Origin: an uncultured Phycisphaerales bacterium
GTDB taxonomy: Bacteria; Planctomycetota; Phycisphaerae; Tepidisphaerales; Tepidisphaeraceae
NCBI GenBank assembly: GCA_903871935.1
Contig: CAIQIQ010000032.1
Coordinates: 1 to 40,386 of the forward strand
DNA length: 40,386 nt
Reading direction: 5' to 3'
The position numbers and the translations under genes are program-made. Of the stretch, positions 7,858-16,107 are shown one piece after another (the first letter of the stretch is position 1; every line of letters begins with the position of its first letter). Below the pieces are notes generated by a model. That model saw only the letters and a program-made list of their open reading frames with translations. It ran no database searches and was not told the origin of the DNA.

Positions 7858-8001
7858 TCAAATTGGCGGAAAGAACGCGCCAACCGAGATCGTGACGATA
7901 CTTTCGCTCAGCACCAGATCGGGGTAGGGAAGGCTGGGCAGATAGCGATTGCCAACGAGTGCGGGCCGGAAGCCAACGGGAAAAGCGATGCAGTTGGCCA
8001 T
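7858..8001 (-). CDS. Possible 47-residue leader ORF before pyrR
   Basis: A short reading frame lies between the lipoprotein stop (8024) and pyrR. It starts at ATG 8001, begins MANCIAFPVGFRPALVG and ends in VGAFFPPI with a TGA that overlaps a TTG in frame with pyrR (TTGA). The overlap and codon choice are consistent with coupling. There is no strong ribosome site and no family is recognised. The 160-bp stretch could equally be an untranslated pyr leader. Confidence 0.3.
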   Translation of the reverse strand: MANCIAFPVGFRPALVGNRYLPSLPYPDLVLSESIVTISVGAFFPPI

Positions 8002-8023
8002 GGAACTGCCCGGTAAGGGCGAA

Positions 8024-8563
8024 CTACGGCGCGTGGAATTGCTGGACGGCGGATTCCTTCAAGAGGACAACCCAGAGGCCCAGCGGGGTCTTGCCTTCGC
8101 GCGGGAGCGTCACGATCGCCCAACGTTGGCCGTTGTGGGATGGTTCGGCATCTATGACGATCAGTTTCCTCTGTTCTCCCTCGGCAACCATGCCATCGGG
8201 GCGGTACAGATAGGGCTTGTGGGAAACCGGGCAGACCAGAGGTAGCTCTTTGTCAACGTCAACCAGTGGGCGAAGTTCCTCGAGCGTGGCCGGCAGACGA
8301 TGGTTCACCGCGTAGTACTCCAGCATGTAGCTGGATAGATCGTGCATCTTGAGGCCGCATTCGTCGATGCCGGTCAGTTGCTCGGGCTTGCCACCGGGTG
8401 CAGAAGGCTTCGCGGTCTCGGTGACACATCCCGGTGAAAGCGTGAGCCCGATCAGCACAGAGATGGCAGCCAGAGCGCAGGGCACGCGCCCGGCCGGATT
8501 GGCCGGGCGAAGTGCCTCGTCAGAATCGGTGCTGCGATCACTTCTGCGGCTTGGGCGGATCAT
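8024..8563 (-). CDS. T2SS-linked lipoprotein of unknown function
   Basis: A protein of about 179 residues. After a basic N-terminal segment comes a hydrophobic stretch, ALAAISVLIGLTLSPGC, ending in a plausible lipobox cysteine (about residue 46). It would be lipidated, although the leader is longer than usual. The mature part has LSSYMLEYYAVNHRLPATLEELRPL followed by CPVSHKPYLYRPDG. This resembles the C-terminal module seen after pseudopilin helices, with a periodic 'LP..LEEL' and a short beta segment. The ATG at 8563 overlaps the end of gspD by 26 bases, so it is translationally linked to the secretion operon. It could be a pilotin-like or pseudopilin-like accessory factor. No exact family is recognised. 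Confidence 0.65.
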   Translation of the reverse strand: MIRPSRRSDRSTDSDEALRPANPAGRVPCALAAISVLIGLTLSPGCVTETAKPSAPGGKPEQLTGIDECGLKMHDLSSYMLEYYAVNHRLPATLEELRPLVDVDKELPLVCPVSHKPYLYRPDGMVAEGEQRKLIVIDAEPSHNGQRWAIVTLPREGKTPLGLWVVLLKESAVQQFHAP

Positions 8564-11084
8564 AGATCGACTCCGGCTTGGTTGTGGCGCCACGCTGCAT
8601 GCCATCCATCTGTTCCTTGAATGCGCCAGGCGTCACAGCATCCGGAATGATCTTAACATCTTTCATCTGATCCCTCGACTGGGCCGGAAGATCGGTGGAA
8701 TCCTTGACGACATGGGGGGTAATGAAGATGAGTAGTTCCGTCTTGCTCTTGGTGTCCTGAGTCCGCTTGAACAGGTTGCCCAGAATCGGAATATCACCCA
8801 GGAATGGCACCTTGGATATGCTGGTATCCTTGGTGTCCTGCATCAGGCCGCCGATGACAATGGTCTTGCCATTATCGATGGCGACGCGCGTCTGCGCTGA
8901 ACGCTTGGCGAAGGTAGGAGCGGTGACGCCCGGGGAGATCTCCACTCGAGTGGTTGGATCGTTGAGCAACTTGGAGATCTCGGGGGTGATGTCCATGATC
9001 ACCTTACCGTCAGGATTGATGTGGGGCACCACGTCAAGCATGATGCCCACATCCTGGTACTGGATGGTATTGATGGTCTGGCCGGTGTCGGTGGTGCGGG
9101 AGTTGGTGACGAAGGGGATCTCCTGGCCGACCAGGATGGAAGCCAACTGGTTGTCGGAAGCGAGGATGGAGGGGCGGGAGAGGACATCGATCTTGCCTTC
9201 GGTTGCCAGGGCGTGCAGATAGGCCTGGAAGTTGCCTTCGATGTAGCCGACGTTCAGACCGTCCGTGGCATTTTTGACAGTGGGGTCGCCAGTGCTGACG
9301 GCTGTCTTGTTGCCCGTGGATGTCGAGATGTTGATATACGAAGCACTTACACCCAAATCGATTCCATTGGTGTGGGTAACCTCAGCCAGGAGCACCTTGA
9401 TCAGCACCTGGGGCGCCGGGCGGTCGAGTTCCTTCAGGATCAATTCGACCTTCTCGCGGTACTTCGGGGCAGTCGTGATGATAAGAGAATTCGTGTCGCT
9501 ATCGGCAACGACATAGACCTGCCCGTAAAGTTCGCCTGCAGAAGCGCGTGCCGTCGCAGATAGATTGGCGCCGGCACCGCCACCACCGCCACCACCGCCG
9601 CCGCCGAAGGCGCCACCACGGTTAGCGGCGCCGCCTCCGCCGCCGCCAAAGCCACCGCCGCCGCCGAGTGCGCCGCCGGCGCGACCGCCACTGCTGGACG
9701 ACATCGAACTGGCACCGCTGACATACGGTGTGCGCGAAAGGGAGTTGGTAACCGTGCCAGTGGCGCGCATACCGGCGGCAGCGCCGAAGAGCGTGTTGAG
9801 TACATCCTGCACGTGCATCGACTGACCGTTGCGGAGGGCGTAGACAAAAACCGTGCTGGACTGGCTGGGATTTGAGTCGAGCTCCTTGATGACGCCTTCG
9901 ATCACCTTCAGGACAGCCGTGGGTCCTGCGACAACGAGTGTGTTGGTACGATCATCGGCAGATGCGATGACTTTGCCGACAGGCCGGCCCGATGAGTCGG
10001 CCTGAGCGGCTTGGCCGCCCGCGCCGGGCATACCGGGAAAGCCGGGGAAACCTCCGCCGCCGCCGCCAAACCCACCCCGGCCGCCACCAGCGCCGCCGAA
10101 CCCGCCGAAACCACCACCAAAGCCGCCACGCCCGCCGGCGCCGCGCCCGCCCTGCCCACCCGCGCCCGCCGTCTGGTCATCGGCTTTGAAGACGTCATTG
10201 ATTAACTTCGCGGTACTGGTCGCGTTAGCAAACTCAAGCTGGAATACTTTGATGTCAGATGTGCTGAGCATCTGCCGATCCATGGCAAAGATGACCTGGG
10301 CGATGCGGTTAATGTTCGCCGAGGTATCGGTGATGATCAGCGTGTTGGAACTGGCGTTGGCGGTAACATCGGCCTCGGGGCTGAAGAGGGCCTGAAGATC
10401 CTGGCGAAGGCGCACGGCATCCACCCCGCTAAGCGGGATGACCTGTGTGATCAACTCATCGCTGACCCGGATAGACTCCGGATTGGAGCCAACACGAACA
10501 GGAATGTTTGCTTTCTTGGCCTTGTCCCGGGTGGTGATGCGCAATGCGCGACCGGTGCGGATCACCGTGTAGTTCAGTGGCTTCAGGACGCTGTTGAGCA
10601 AATCGACCGCATCGTCACCGCCAATTGCCTGGCGCGATGCCATGGTGACCCGGCCATCAATGCGACCGTCCTTGATGATCACAAAACCCAGAGCGTCGGA
10701 CATGTGATCGAGGACGGAATCGACGGTGGCATCGCGAAAGTTGAATGTGACTTTCGCGTTGGGGTCAAAGGGGCGGGTGGCGAGGCTCACCGGCAGAATA
10801 GCGGTGGTCTGCGATGCCAAGACGGCGGCCGTCGTGGGCGCGGTTGTCGGCTGCGTAGTGGGTTGAGTCGCCGGCACAGCTTCGACAGCGGCGGGTGCCG
10901 CCGCTGGCGCGGGCGCAACGACAGCGGGCGCGGCATCGGCCGGCGCGGGCGCCACGGCGGCGGGCGCAGGTGCCGGGACAGCAGCGGCATCAGGCGCAAC
11001 CTGTGCTAGAATAGGCACGGCGGCGACCGCCAGAGCCAGAGCCAGGGGGCATGTGCGGACGACGGATGTGGGATTCAAGCGCAT
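8538..11084 (-). CDS. gspD: Type II secretion system secretin GspD
   Basis: The outer-membrane secretin, 848 residues. A signal peptide (1-27, ending ILAQ) is followed by an Ala/Pro-rich stretch (about 31-90). The N0 and N1-N3 ring-forming modules run from about 110 to 560, and the C-terminal secretin barrel contains LSRPSILASDNQLASILVGQ, NGKTIVIGGLMQD and VPFLGDIPILGNLFK. Two long glycine-rich insertions interrupt the periplasmic modules (about 306-357 and 466-505). The ATG at 11084 has GAAAGG at good spacing and gives a clean signal peptide; an upstream in-frame start at 11132 does not. It follows the GspC/PilP-like gene and overlaps the next lipoprotein gene. Confidence 0.95.
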   Translation of the reverse strand: MRLNPTSVVRTCPLALALAVAAVPILAQVAPDAAAVPAPAPAAVAPAPADAAPAVVAPAPAAAPAAVEAVPATQPTTQPTTAPTTAAVLASQTTAILPVSLATRPFDPNAKVTFNFRDATVDSVLDHMSDALGFVIIKDGRIDGRVTMASRQAIGGDDAVDLLNSVLKPLNYTVIRTGRALRITTRDKAKKANIPVRVGSNPESIRVSDELITQVIPLSGVDAVRLRQDLQALFSPEADVTANASSNTLIITDTSANINRIAQVIFAMDRQMLSTSDIKVFQLEFANATSTAKLINDVFKADDQTAGAGGQGGRGAGGRGGFGGGFGGFGGAGGGRGGFGGGGGGFPGFPGMPGAGGQAAQADSSGRPVGKVIASADDRTNTLVVAGPTAVLKVIEGVIKELDSNPSQSSTVFVYALRNGQSMHVQDVLNTLFGAAAGMRATGTVTNSLSRTPYVSGASSMSSSSGGRAGGALGGGGGFGGGGGGAANRGGAFGGGGGGGGGGAGANLSATARASAGELYGQVYVVADSDTNSLIITTAPKYREKVELILKELDRPAPQVLIKVLLAEVTHTNGIDLGVSASYINISTSTGNKTAVSTGDPTVKNATDGLNVGYIEGNFQAYLHALATEGKIDVLSRPSILASDNQLASILVGQEIPFVTNSRTTDTGQTINTIQYQDVGIMLDVVPHINPDGKVIMDITPEISKLLNDPTTRVEISPGVTAPTFAKRSAQTRVAIDNGKTIVIGGLMQDTKDTSISKVPFLGDIPILGNLFKRTQDTKSKTELLIFITPHVVKDSTDLPAQSRDQMKDVKIIPDAVTPGAFKEQMDGMQRGATTKPESIYDPPKPQK

Positions 11085-11128
11085 AACCAAGCCTTTCAAA
11101 GTTCCAGAAGATGGAGCAACAGTGCGGT

Positions 11129-11629
11129 TCACTTCCCCTCCTGCTGCCGTCGCCGGCGCATGCGGGAGATGACGTCCTCGCCTTCAATCGGAGCATCGGA
11201 TGGGTTTGTCGTAGCCGGGACAAGAGTGGATTCCGCACCGTCCAGATTTCGCCCAACAAGAGCCTTGCGGGGAGCCTGACCGGGGCCCGGCACGAATACG
11301 AAACAATCGAGGTTCATCTCAGTGACCACACCGCGATTCCCGGGCAATGGATCGCCCACGTGCACGAGCACGGGCCTGCCGGTGCCGGGCGTCTCAATGA
11401 CCCCCACATAGCCGCCGAAGTCCTCGCGGACAATGCCGGTAACCACCGGCACCGGCGGTAAAGCCGGCCCGGAGGTGGTGCGTCTGCTGGTGGGATTCCA
11501 ACTCACGCGATCACGAGAGAATATGCTTTTGCGTGCAAGCGTTTCATAGCCCTTAGGCAGGTCGGCCAGGGCCAGCGTTGCCGCGATCGAGCAGGCCGCT
11601 GCAAGAATGATCAGACGAACAGACTTCAT
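11129..11629 (-). CDS. GspC/PilP-like periplasmic protein
   Basis: A 166-residue protein with an N-terminal signal or anchor (MKSVRLIILAAACSIAATLA). KSIFSRDR is followed by a beta-rich segment, PVVTGIVREDFGGYVGVIE, then VLVHVGDPLPG and GVVTEMNLDCFVFVPG. The order 'IF..DR, G-I, .. V.VGD, G, V' is the layout of the GspC homology region and of PilP, the proteins that dock the inner-membrane platform to the secretin. It sits between the PilO/GspM-like gene (ATGA overlap at 11626-11629) and gspD, as expected. The C-terminus is basic (RMRRRRQQ) and has no PDZ domain. Confidence 0.7.
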   Translation of the reverse strand: MKSVRLIILAAACSIAATLALADLPKGYETLARKSIFSRDRVSWNPTSRRTTSGPALPPVPVVTGIVREDFGGYVGVIETPGTGRPVLVHVGDPLPGNRGVVTEMNLDCFVFVPGPGQAPRKALVGRNLDGAESTLVPATTNPSDAPIEGEDVISRMRRRRQQEGK

Positions 11630-12201
11630 CGCGTTTCCCCCTTCGGTGCGCCCTTGCCACCGGGTGCTTTCGGTGGCGCAGGCGAGAACACCACCGTCGA
11701 AACACTCAAGGCGAAGGTGAGGTCATCAACGCCTTCCTTCCGCGAGGTGAGTCGAAACTCGTTCACCTTGATCGGAATCGTTGCCGTCTCGACCATGCCA
11801 AGCAGATTGGCAAACGCCGCGGTGCTTGCGTTGCCGGTGGCCTGAATGCGAATCTGCTGGAAATCGCCAGAGCGTGCCACGCGATCGGGTTTCAGCGACT
11901 GCATGTCCACGTGAGAAGCATCGGACCATTCGCGCATCTTGTGCAGCGCCTGGCTCTCGGCGGCCGCGGGATCGGTCGTCAGGCCGCCCTTAAGCAGGGC
12001 GCTCCAGGCGTCGTCCGTTGCCTTGCGCGCTTTGAGCAGGCCGTCGGCCTTCTTCCTGCTCGCCGTTGCTTCGTTCAAGGCCTTCGCGACCCGGTCACGC
12101 TCCTCGAGATAGGGGTTCAGCACATACTGGTCGATGACCAGCAGTCCGAGGACTGCGACGGTAACGATTGCAATGATCTTTTCTCGCCTGTTCGCCAGCA
12201 C
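11626..12201 (-). CDS. GspM/PilO-like inner-membrane platform protein
   Basis: A 191-residue protein. It has a short basic N-terminus (MLANRREK), one membrane helix (IIAIVTVAVLGLLVIDQYVL, about 9-28), then a coiled coil (YLEERDRVAKALNEATASRKKADG). A C-terminal ferredoxin-like region contains the PilO/GspM-type segment AFANLLGMVETATIPIKVNEFRLTSR in pieces. These proteins pair with the PilN/GspL C-terminal part in the inner membrane. It starts three bases after the upstream gene and overlaps the next gene by four bases, so stoichiometry is probably set by coupled translation. Confidence 0.75.
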   Translation of the reverse strand: MLANRREKIIAIVTVAVLGLLVIDQYVLNPYLEERDRVAKALNEATASRKKADGLLKARKATDDAWSALLKGGLTTDPAAAESQALHKMREWSDASHVDMQSLKPDRVARSGDFQQIRIQATGNASTAAFANLLGMVETATIPIKVNEFRLTSRKEGVDDLTFALSVSTVVFSPAPPKAPGGKGAPKGETR

Positions 12202-12204
12202 AAC

Positions 12205-13578
12205 TTACTCCGGTTGGTACGTGAAAGAAATCGAGAATGCGATCTCGCGGCTGTTGCGCCCGGCCTCGCGGACCTCTCCAAGCTTTACGTTTCTGAATCG
12301 CTTCGCATCCTTGGTCCTGTCGAGCAGCCTGAGCACCTCCTGCTCGTTGGCCGCGCGGCCAGTCACCTGGCCGGAAAGGTCAACTCGCAGCGTGAGGTTC
12401 GTCGCATAGGTGCCGCCCGCATCGGGGAACAACGCGGTGAGGTCGGCCAGGCACGCCAGATAACGCGGCTTGCCCGCTGTCCAGGTGCGGGCAGTCTGCA
12501 GCCGGTTGGCGGCAATCTGCGCTATCTGGACTTCGGGCTCGATCTTCTTGAGGTGCGCCCTGTCCTCGTCGAGTTGATTCTGCATCGAGGTCAGGTTCAC
12601 CCACGCGGCGATTACCCCAACCACCACGGCAACCGCGATGGCAATCGCCCAGACAAGCGGCCTGCGGCTCTTGCGGGTGGAGGGTGGCGCCAGGCGGGAG
12701 TGGAGGAAGTCCACATGCGGCTTTGCCGCGAGGGCGGCGATCGCAACCGCGGCGGAAGGCGCATAGCGGTCGTACCGGCTTGACGCTGCCTCGGCGGCTG
12801 CCATGCGGGGAGCGATGGCCAGCTTCTCGCTGGCGGCCAGATGGACCGCGCGGCCGAACTCGGGCTCAGCGAATACGGTCAGGCCCGGAGTCTCATCGCT
12901 GCTGCTGCCGGCCATCGCCCGGCGAAGTTCAGCAACCACCGCAACGGCATCGACGCTCTGTCCATTCGTCAGCGCCAAATGGCGCAACTGCGTTGGAACG
13001 CCGTGCTGGTGGGCAACCAATTCATTGCCCACCGCGGCAAGGCTCAGGATGAGCGAGCGCGATTGCTTTGACTCATCCAGACTGAGCAGCGATGTGCCGG
13101 TGACCGTAACGGCTTCCAGATTCAGACGGGCGGCCTTCGCTACCGCCTGGCACTGTGCGATGTGCTCCTGGCTGGTGGCAATCACGAATGCCGTGGTCGG
13201 TGCAGCAGGGTTCGGCTCGCCGATATAGTCGATCGCCAGGTCGCTCAGATCAGCGGAGAAGTCGCTCTCGGCGGCAAGGCGGAGCATGCCCGCGGCGGCC
13301 AGTGCATTGACCGGAGGCAAGTCCTTGCGCCGGGTCAGGATCCACTTTGCCGGCAGGCCGATCACCGCGTGCGATTGACTGAACCCCTCCTTGTGGAGGA
13401 ATGCCGCCAGGGCCTTGCCTAATTCGGCGGGCTTATCCAGAGCGATGCCTTCGGGATACGGGAACTCGGCCGACTTGGCTACACGCGGTGACCCGTCGTC
13501 GGCATGAACTTCCGTCACCTGGAGACTTTTGTCGCCCAGTGCGATGCCGAGAAGCTTGTTTGCACGAATGCGATTCAC
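12205..13578 (-). CDS. GspL-like protein: PilM-type actin fold fused to PilN-type membrane/periplasmic part
   Basis: A 457-residue protein. Residues 1 to about 300 look like a PilM/GspL cytoplasmic actin-like domain (LLGIALGDKSLQVTEV at the N-terminus, AVIGLPAKWI, GTSLLSL, and a weakly conserved phosphate region). One membrane helix follows (about 308-327). Next are a coiled coil (about 330-355) and a PilN-like periplasmic domain containing YLACLADLTALFPDAG, VDLSGQVTGRAANEQEVLRLL and a closing beta strand. The domain order equals GspL, whose cytoplasmic part binds the GspE ATPase. It overlaps gspK by four bases upstream and precedes the GspM-like gene by three bases. Confidence 0.8.
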   Translation of the reverse strand: MNRIRANKLLGIALGDKSLQVTEVHADDGSPRVAKSAEFPYPEGIALDKPAELGKALAAFLHKEGFSQSHAVIGLPAKWILTRRKDLPPVNALAAAGMLRLAAESDFSADLSDLAIDYIGEPNPAAPTTAFVIATSQEHIAQCQAVAKAARLNLEAVTVTGTSLLSLDESKQSRSLILSLAAVGNELVAHQHGVPTQLRHLALTNGQSVDAVAVVAELRRAMAGSSSDETPGLTVFAEPEFGRAVHLAASEKLAIAPRMAAAEAASSRYDRYAPSAAVAIAALAAKPHVDFLHSRLAPPSTRKSRRPLVWAIAIAVAVVVGVIAAWVNLTSMQNQLDEDRAHLKKIEPEVQIAQIAANRLQTARTWTAGKPRYLACLADLTALFPDAGGTYATNLTLRVDLSGQVTGRAANEQEVLRLLDRTKDAKRFRNVKLGEVREAGRNSREIAFSISFTYQPE

Positions 13579-15062
13579 TGAGTTAGGCCTCCTGATAGAG
13601 GTGGTTCATAGCCTTGGCCTGAACGGATGCTGTCGCGGATCTCGGCCGGCAGCGGCCAGCCGTATTGCGTCATATCGCGCCGATAGACAATGTGGGCGGG
13701 AGTGGTCTGGCCGCTGACCACCACGCGATAGCGGCGAAATGCCCGGCCATCGGGGCTGATGGCGACAACGTCGCCGGAGAAGACGACGGATTTGCCGGTG
13801 ACATACTTGCCCATGGAAAGTGCCTTGGCCTGATCGATAATGTCGGCAAGCCACGCAATGTTGCTGGGGTCGGTGCTGCTGCTCATGGTGCTCGTGTTGC
13901 TCTGCCGATGACTGATGATGGCATCGGCGTCGCTGTCAGTGAGCCCAGGCAGGCACAACAGGACGTCGCGCGGGGCGGTGTTGATGTTGACTTTGGCGAT
14001 CTTTGGGGTGGTGGTGGCCGGAGTTGGTCCTGGGGATGGGGCGGTCGTCGGCGACGCCGACGGAGCCGTTGCTGTAATCTGGGGGTATATCTTCGTGAAC
14101 TCGTCGACGGTCAGTTTCACCTTGAAGTAGAAATCGAAGATGTTGTCGAACGGTTGGCCGTTCGTCGTGGCATTGGACATCTCCTTCGTGGCATTGAAGA
14201 TCTCCTGGGCGCGCGACGCAGAGAGAGCGGTGGTCAGCACGGTCAGAAGTGGACTGGTCACGGCATTGGGGGCGATACGGGTATTCACATTAACGATTGT
14301 CGTAGTCGGAGAAGCGGCCGGAGGCGTGGCAGCCACGGCATTCGCGGCTGGGACCGTCGCCTGAATACCGTAAACGGTGACGAATGGTGCAAACCCGACG
14401 CCCGCATCGCCTGCCGCGTTGATGGCGGTGCCGAGATTGCCGGAGGCCCCCTCTTTATCATCGATGATGCCGTTGCGGTTGTGGTCGTAACCGTAGAGCA
14501 GTTCCGGCGTCACGCCTTTGACCAGAAGCAACTCATCGAGGCTCTCATATGGCGAATTCTTGCAGTGATAAGGCTGGGGAAGCGACATGTAATAGTCATC
14601 TTCAGCGCCCATGGAGGAGACGGTGGTATTGGGATTGCGCCAGTCCAGGATGGCATCTGCGACATCCTGGGTCATTCCCGGAAGGAGCATGAGCATGTCT
14701 TCGGTAGCGGTGTTCAGATCGATCTTCCCGGCTTCATCCGTCATGCCATAGATCTGTGCGCCATCGTTGTTGTAGTCGGGCTGGCACACCCAGGCATAGC
14801 AATCACCGATCTGCCGGCCCTCCATAGGGGTCGTCTCGATCGTGCCGGGAGTGGTCAGCTCAAGGTCAACCACGCTCAGGAGCCATTGCTCCATCCCACG
14901 TTCGGCCGCTTCCGCCTGGGCTTGCGAGATCCTGTTCGCAGCCGCCATTGCCTCGGTGCGCATCGAGAAAGCCAGCGTCAGCACCAGGCCGGCGAGGGCA
15001 ATCGTGATCCACAGCGTCACGATCAGCACCGAGGCACGAGGATAGAGGGATGGCCGGCTCAG
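13575..15062 (-). CDS. gspK: Minor pseudopilin GspK
   Basis: The large minor pseudopilin that caps the pseudopilus tip, 495 residues. The N-terminus SRPSLYPRASVLIVTLWIT is a prepilin-like leader with Ala at -1 and a hydrophobic helix. Two helix-hairpin-helix-like segments follow the GspK pattern: IDLNTATEDMLMLLPGM and VNINTAPRDVLLCLPGLTD. A Thr/Ala/Pro-rich linker lies before the second. The proposed start is CTG at 15062, six bases after a perfect AGGAGG and overlapping the gspJ TGA as CTGA. The in-frame GTG at 15029 would remove the whole basic leader, so it is less likely. CTG starts are rare, which makes this start worth testing. Confidence 0.88.
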   Translation of the reverse strand: MSRPSLYPRASVLIVTLWITIALAGLVLTLAFSMRTEAMAAANRISQAQAEAAERGMEQWLLSVVDLELTTPGTIETTPMEGRQIGDCYAWVCQPDYNNDGAQIYGMTDEAGKIDLNTATEDMLMLLPGMTQDVADAILDWRNPNTTVSSMGAEDDYYMSLPQPYHCKNSPYESLDELLLVKGVTPELLYGYDHNRNGIIDDKEGASGNLGTAINAAGDAGVGFAPFVTVYGIQATVPAANAVAATPPAASPTTTIVNVNTRIAPNAVTSPLLTVLTTALSASRAQEIFNATKEMSNATTNGQPFDNIFDFYFKVKLTVDEFTKIYPQITATAPSASPTTAPSPGPTPATTTPKIAKVNINTAPRDVLLCLPGLTDSDADAIISHRQSNTSTMSSSTDPSNIAWLADIIDQAKALSMGKYVTGKSVVFSGDVVAISPDGRAFRRYRVVVSGQTTPAHIVYRRDMTQYGWPLPAEIRDSIRSGQGYEPPLSGGLTQ

Positions 15063-15703
15063 GGAGCACCTCCTGAGGCCGAAGTGGCGCTGGCGGCAAC
15101 GCCGCAGGACAGTGCAACCTGGCGCACGATCTTGCGGACATCCGCGGGATTATCGGTTGATCCCTGGGCGATACTCAGCTCCACCGCCAGGGGCAGAGTG
15201 TTGTTCTGTTGTGTGGAATCCCATGTGTCGTTCCATGTGGTGCCGTCAAAGTAGCTGACGGTAAAGCTTTGCACATTGCGGCATATGATCTCTTCGATAG
15301 GCTCCGGTTCTATCGGCGAAAGCAGATTGCTGACTACCTGTCGCATCAGGACGCTGCCTGACTGGCCCGCCGGGTCATCGGTGACGATGAACGTCACCTG
15401 TTTGATGTCGCCCGGCACCGTGCTGTGCGATTCACCTCCGGTACAGCAGAACTGGATCGACACCGAATCACCCAGAAATGTGCTGGCGAGAACATCATTG
15501 GGCGGCATCGCGTTCGCCAGGTCACGGGACATGATGTCGCCGACGGCGTCGTTCATGTGCGCGGCATCAATTGCGGCATCCACGCTGTTGCGGGCGCGAT
15601 AGGCAACGTAGAGGCTGGCCGCAAGAGCGCCTGCGATGGTGGCCGCCATAGTCATCGCCAGCATCAGCTCCAAAAGGGTAAAACCTGTGTGTCGCCGGGT
15701 CAT
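15059..15703 (-). CDS. gspJ: Minor pseudopilin GspJ
   Basis: A 214-residue pseudopilin. The leader MTRRHTG is cut before FTLLELMLAMTMAATIAG, with the conserved Glu at position 5 of the mature protein. The globular part has RDLANAMPPND and ends with a beta-rich region containing VQSFTVSYFDGTTW, as in GspJ. It lies between gspI (TAATG overlap at 15701-15705) and gspK (CTGA overlap), the standard order G-H-I-J-K. Prepilin peptidase (GspO/PilD), which would process it, is not encoded in this window. Confidence 0.92.
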   Translation of the reverse strand: MTRRHTGFTLLELMLAMTMAATIAGALAASLYVAYRARNSVDAAIDAAHMNDAVGDIMSRDLANAMPPNDVLASTFLGDSVSIQFCCTGGESHSTVPGDIKQVTFIVTDDPAGQSGSVLMRQVVSNLLSPIEPEPIEEIICRNVQSFTVSYFDGTTWNDTWDSTQQNNTLPLAVELSIAQGSTDNPADVRKIVRQVALSCGVAASATSASGGAP

Positions 15704-16107
15704 TACTGGGTGACCTCCTCGGCTGGGACGTAGATGAGGGTGCTGAGCACCACTTCACGTTGCGTACCTCGCGATGCCCACGTCACATTCAACTGGAGCT
15801 GCATCATGTCGAGCTCATCCCATTCCGTAACGCTCGCCTGCCACTGGTAGTTCGGATAATCCGGGCTGAAATCTCCCGAGAGGTCACCGGTCTGCCACTC
15901 GCCGCTGATAACAAGCTCCTCAAGCTTGGATTGGGCAAGCGTAACAACTTCGGCACGCTGGCGAGTGACGCTGGCCAGGGCGGTGGCAATGCTGATGCCT
16001 TGCATGATCACCGGGATAACAATCGAGATCACAGAAATTGTGACAAGGACCTCGATGAGCGTGAAGCCGAAACGGTGCCGGCGGAGTTTGCAGGGGCCCA
16101 TCATCAT
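15703..16107 (-). CDS. gspI: Minor pseudopilin GspI
   Basis: A 134-residue pseudopilin. A short basic leader ends in FG, followed by FTLIEVLVTISVISIVIPV with Glu5. Then LAQSKLEELV, which is typical of GspI, and a C-terminal beta sheet (YQWQASVTEWDELDMMQLQL). In other systems GspI starts the tip complex with GspJ and GspK. The gene opens with three ATG codons in a row; the first overlaps the gspH stop (16104-16107). Its stop shares a base with the gspJ start. Confidence 0.92.
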   Translation of the reverse strand: MMMGPCKLRRHRFGFTLIEVLVTISVISIVIPVIMQGISIATALASVTRQRAEVVTLAQSKLEELVISGEWQTGDLSGDFSPDYPNYQWQASVTEWDELDMMQLQLNVTWASRGTQREVVLSTLIYVPAEEVTQ

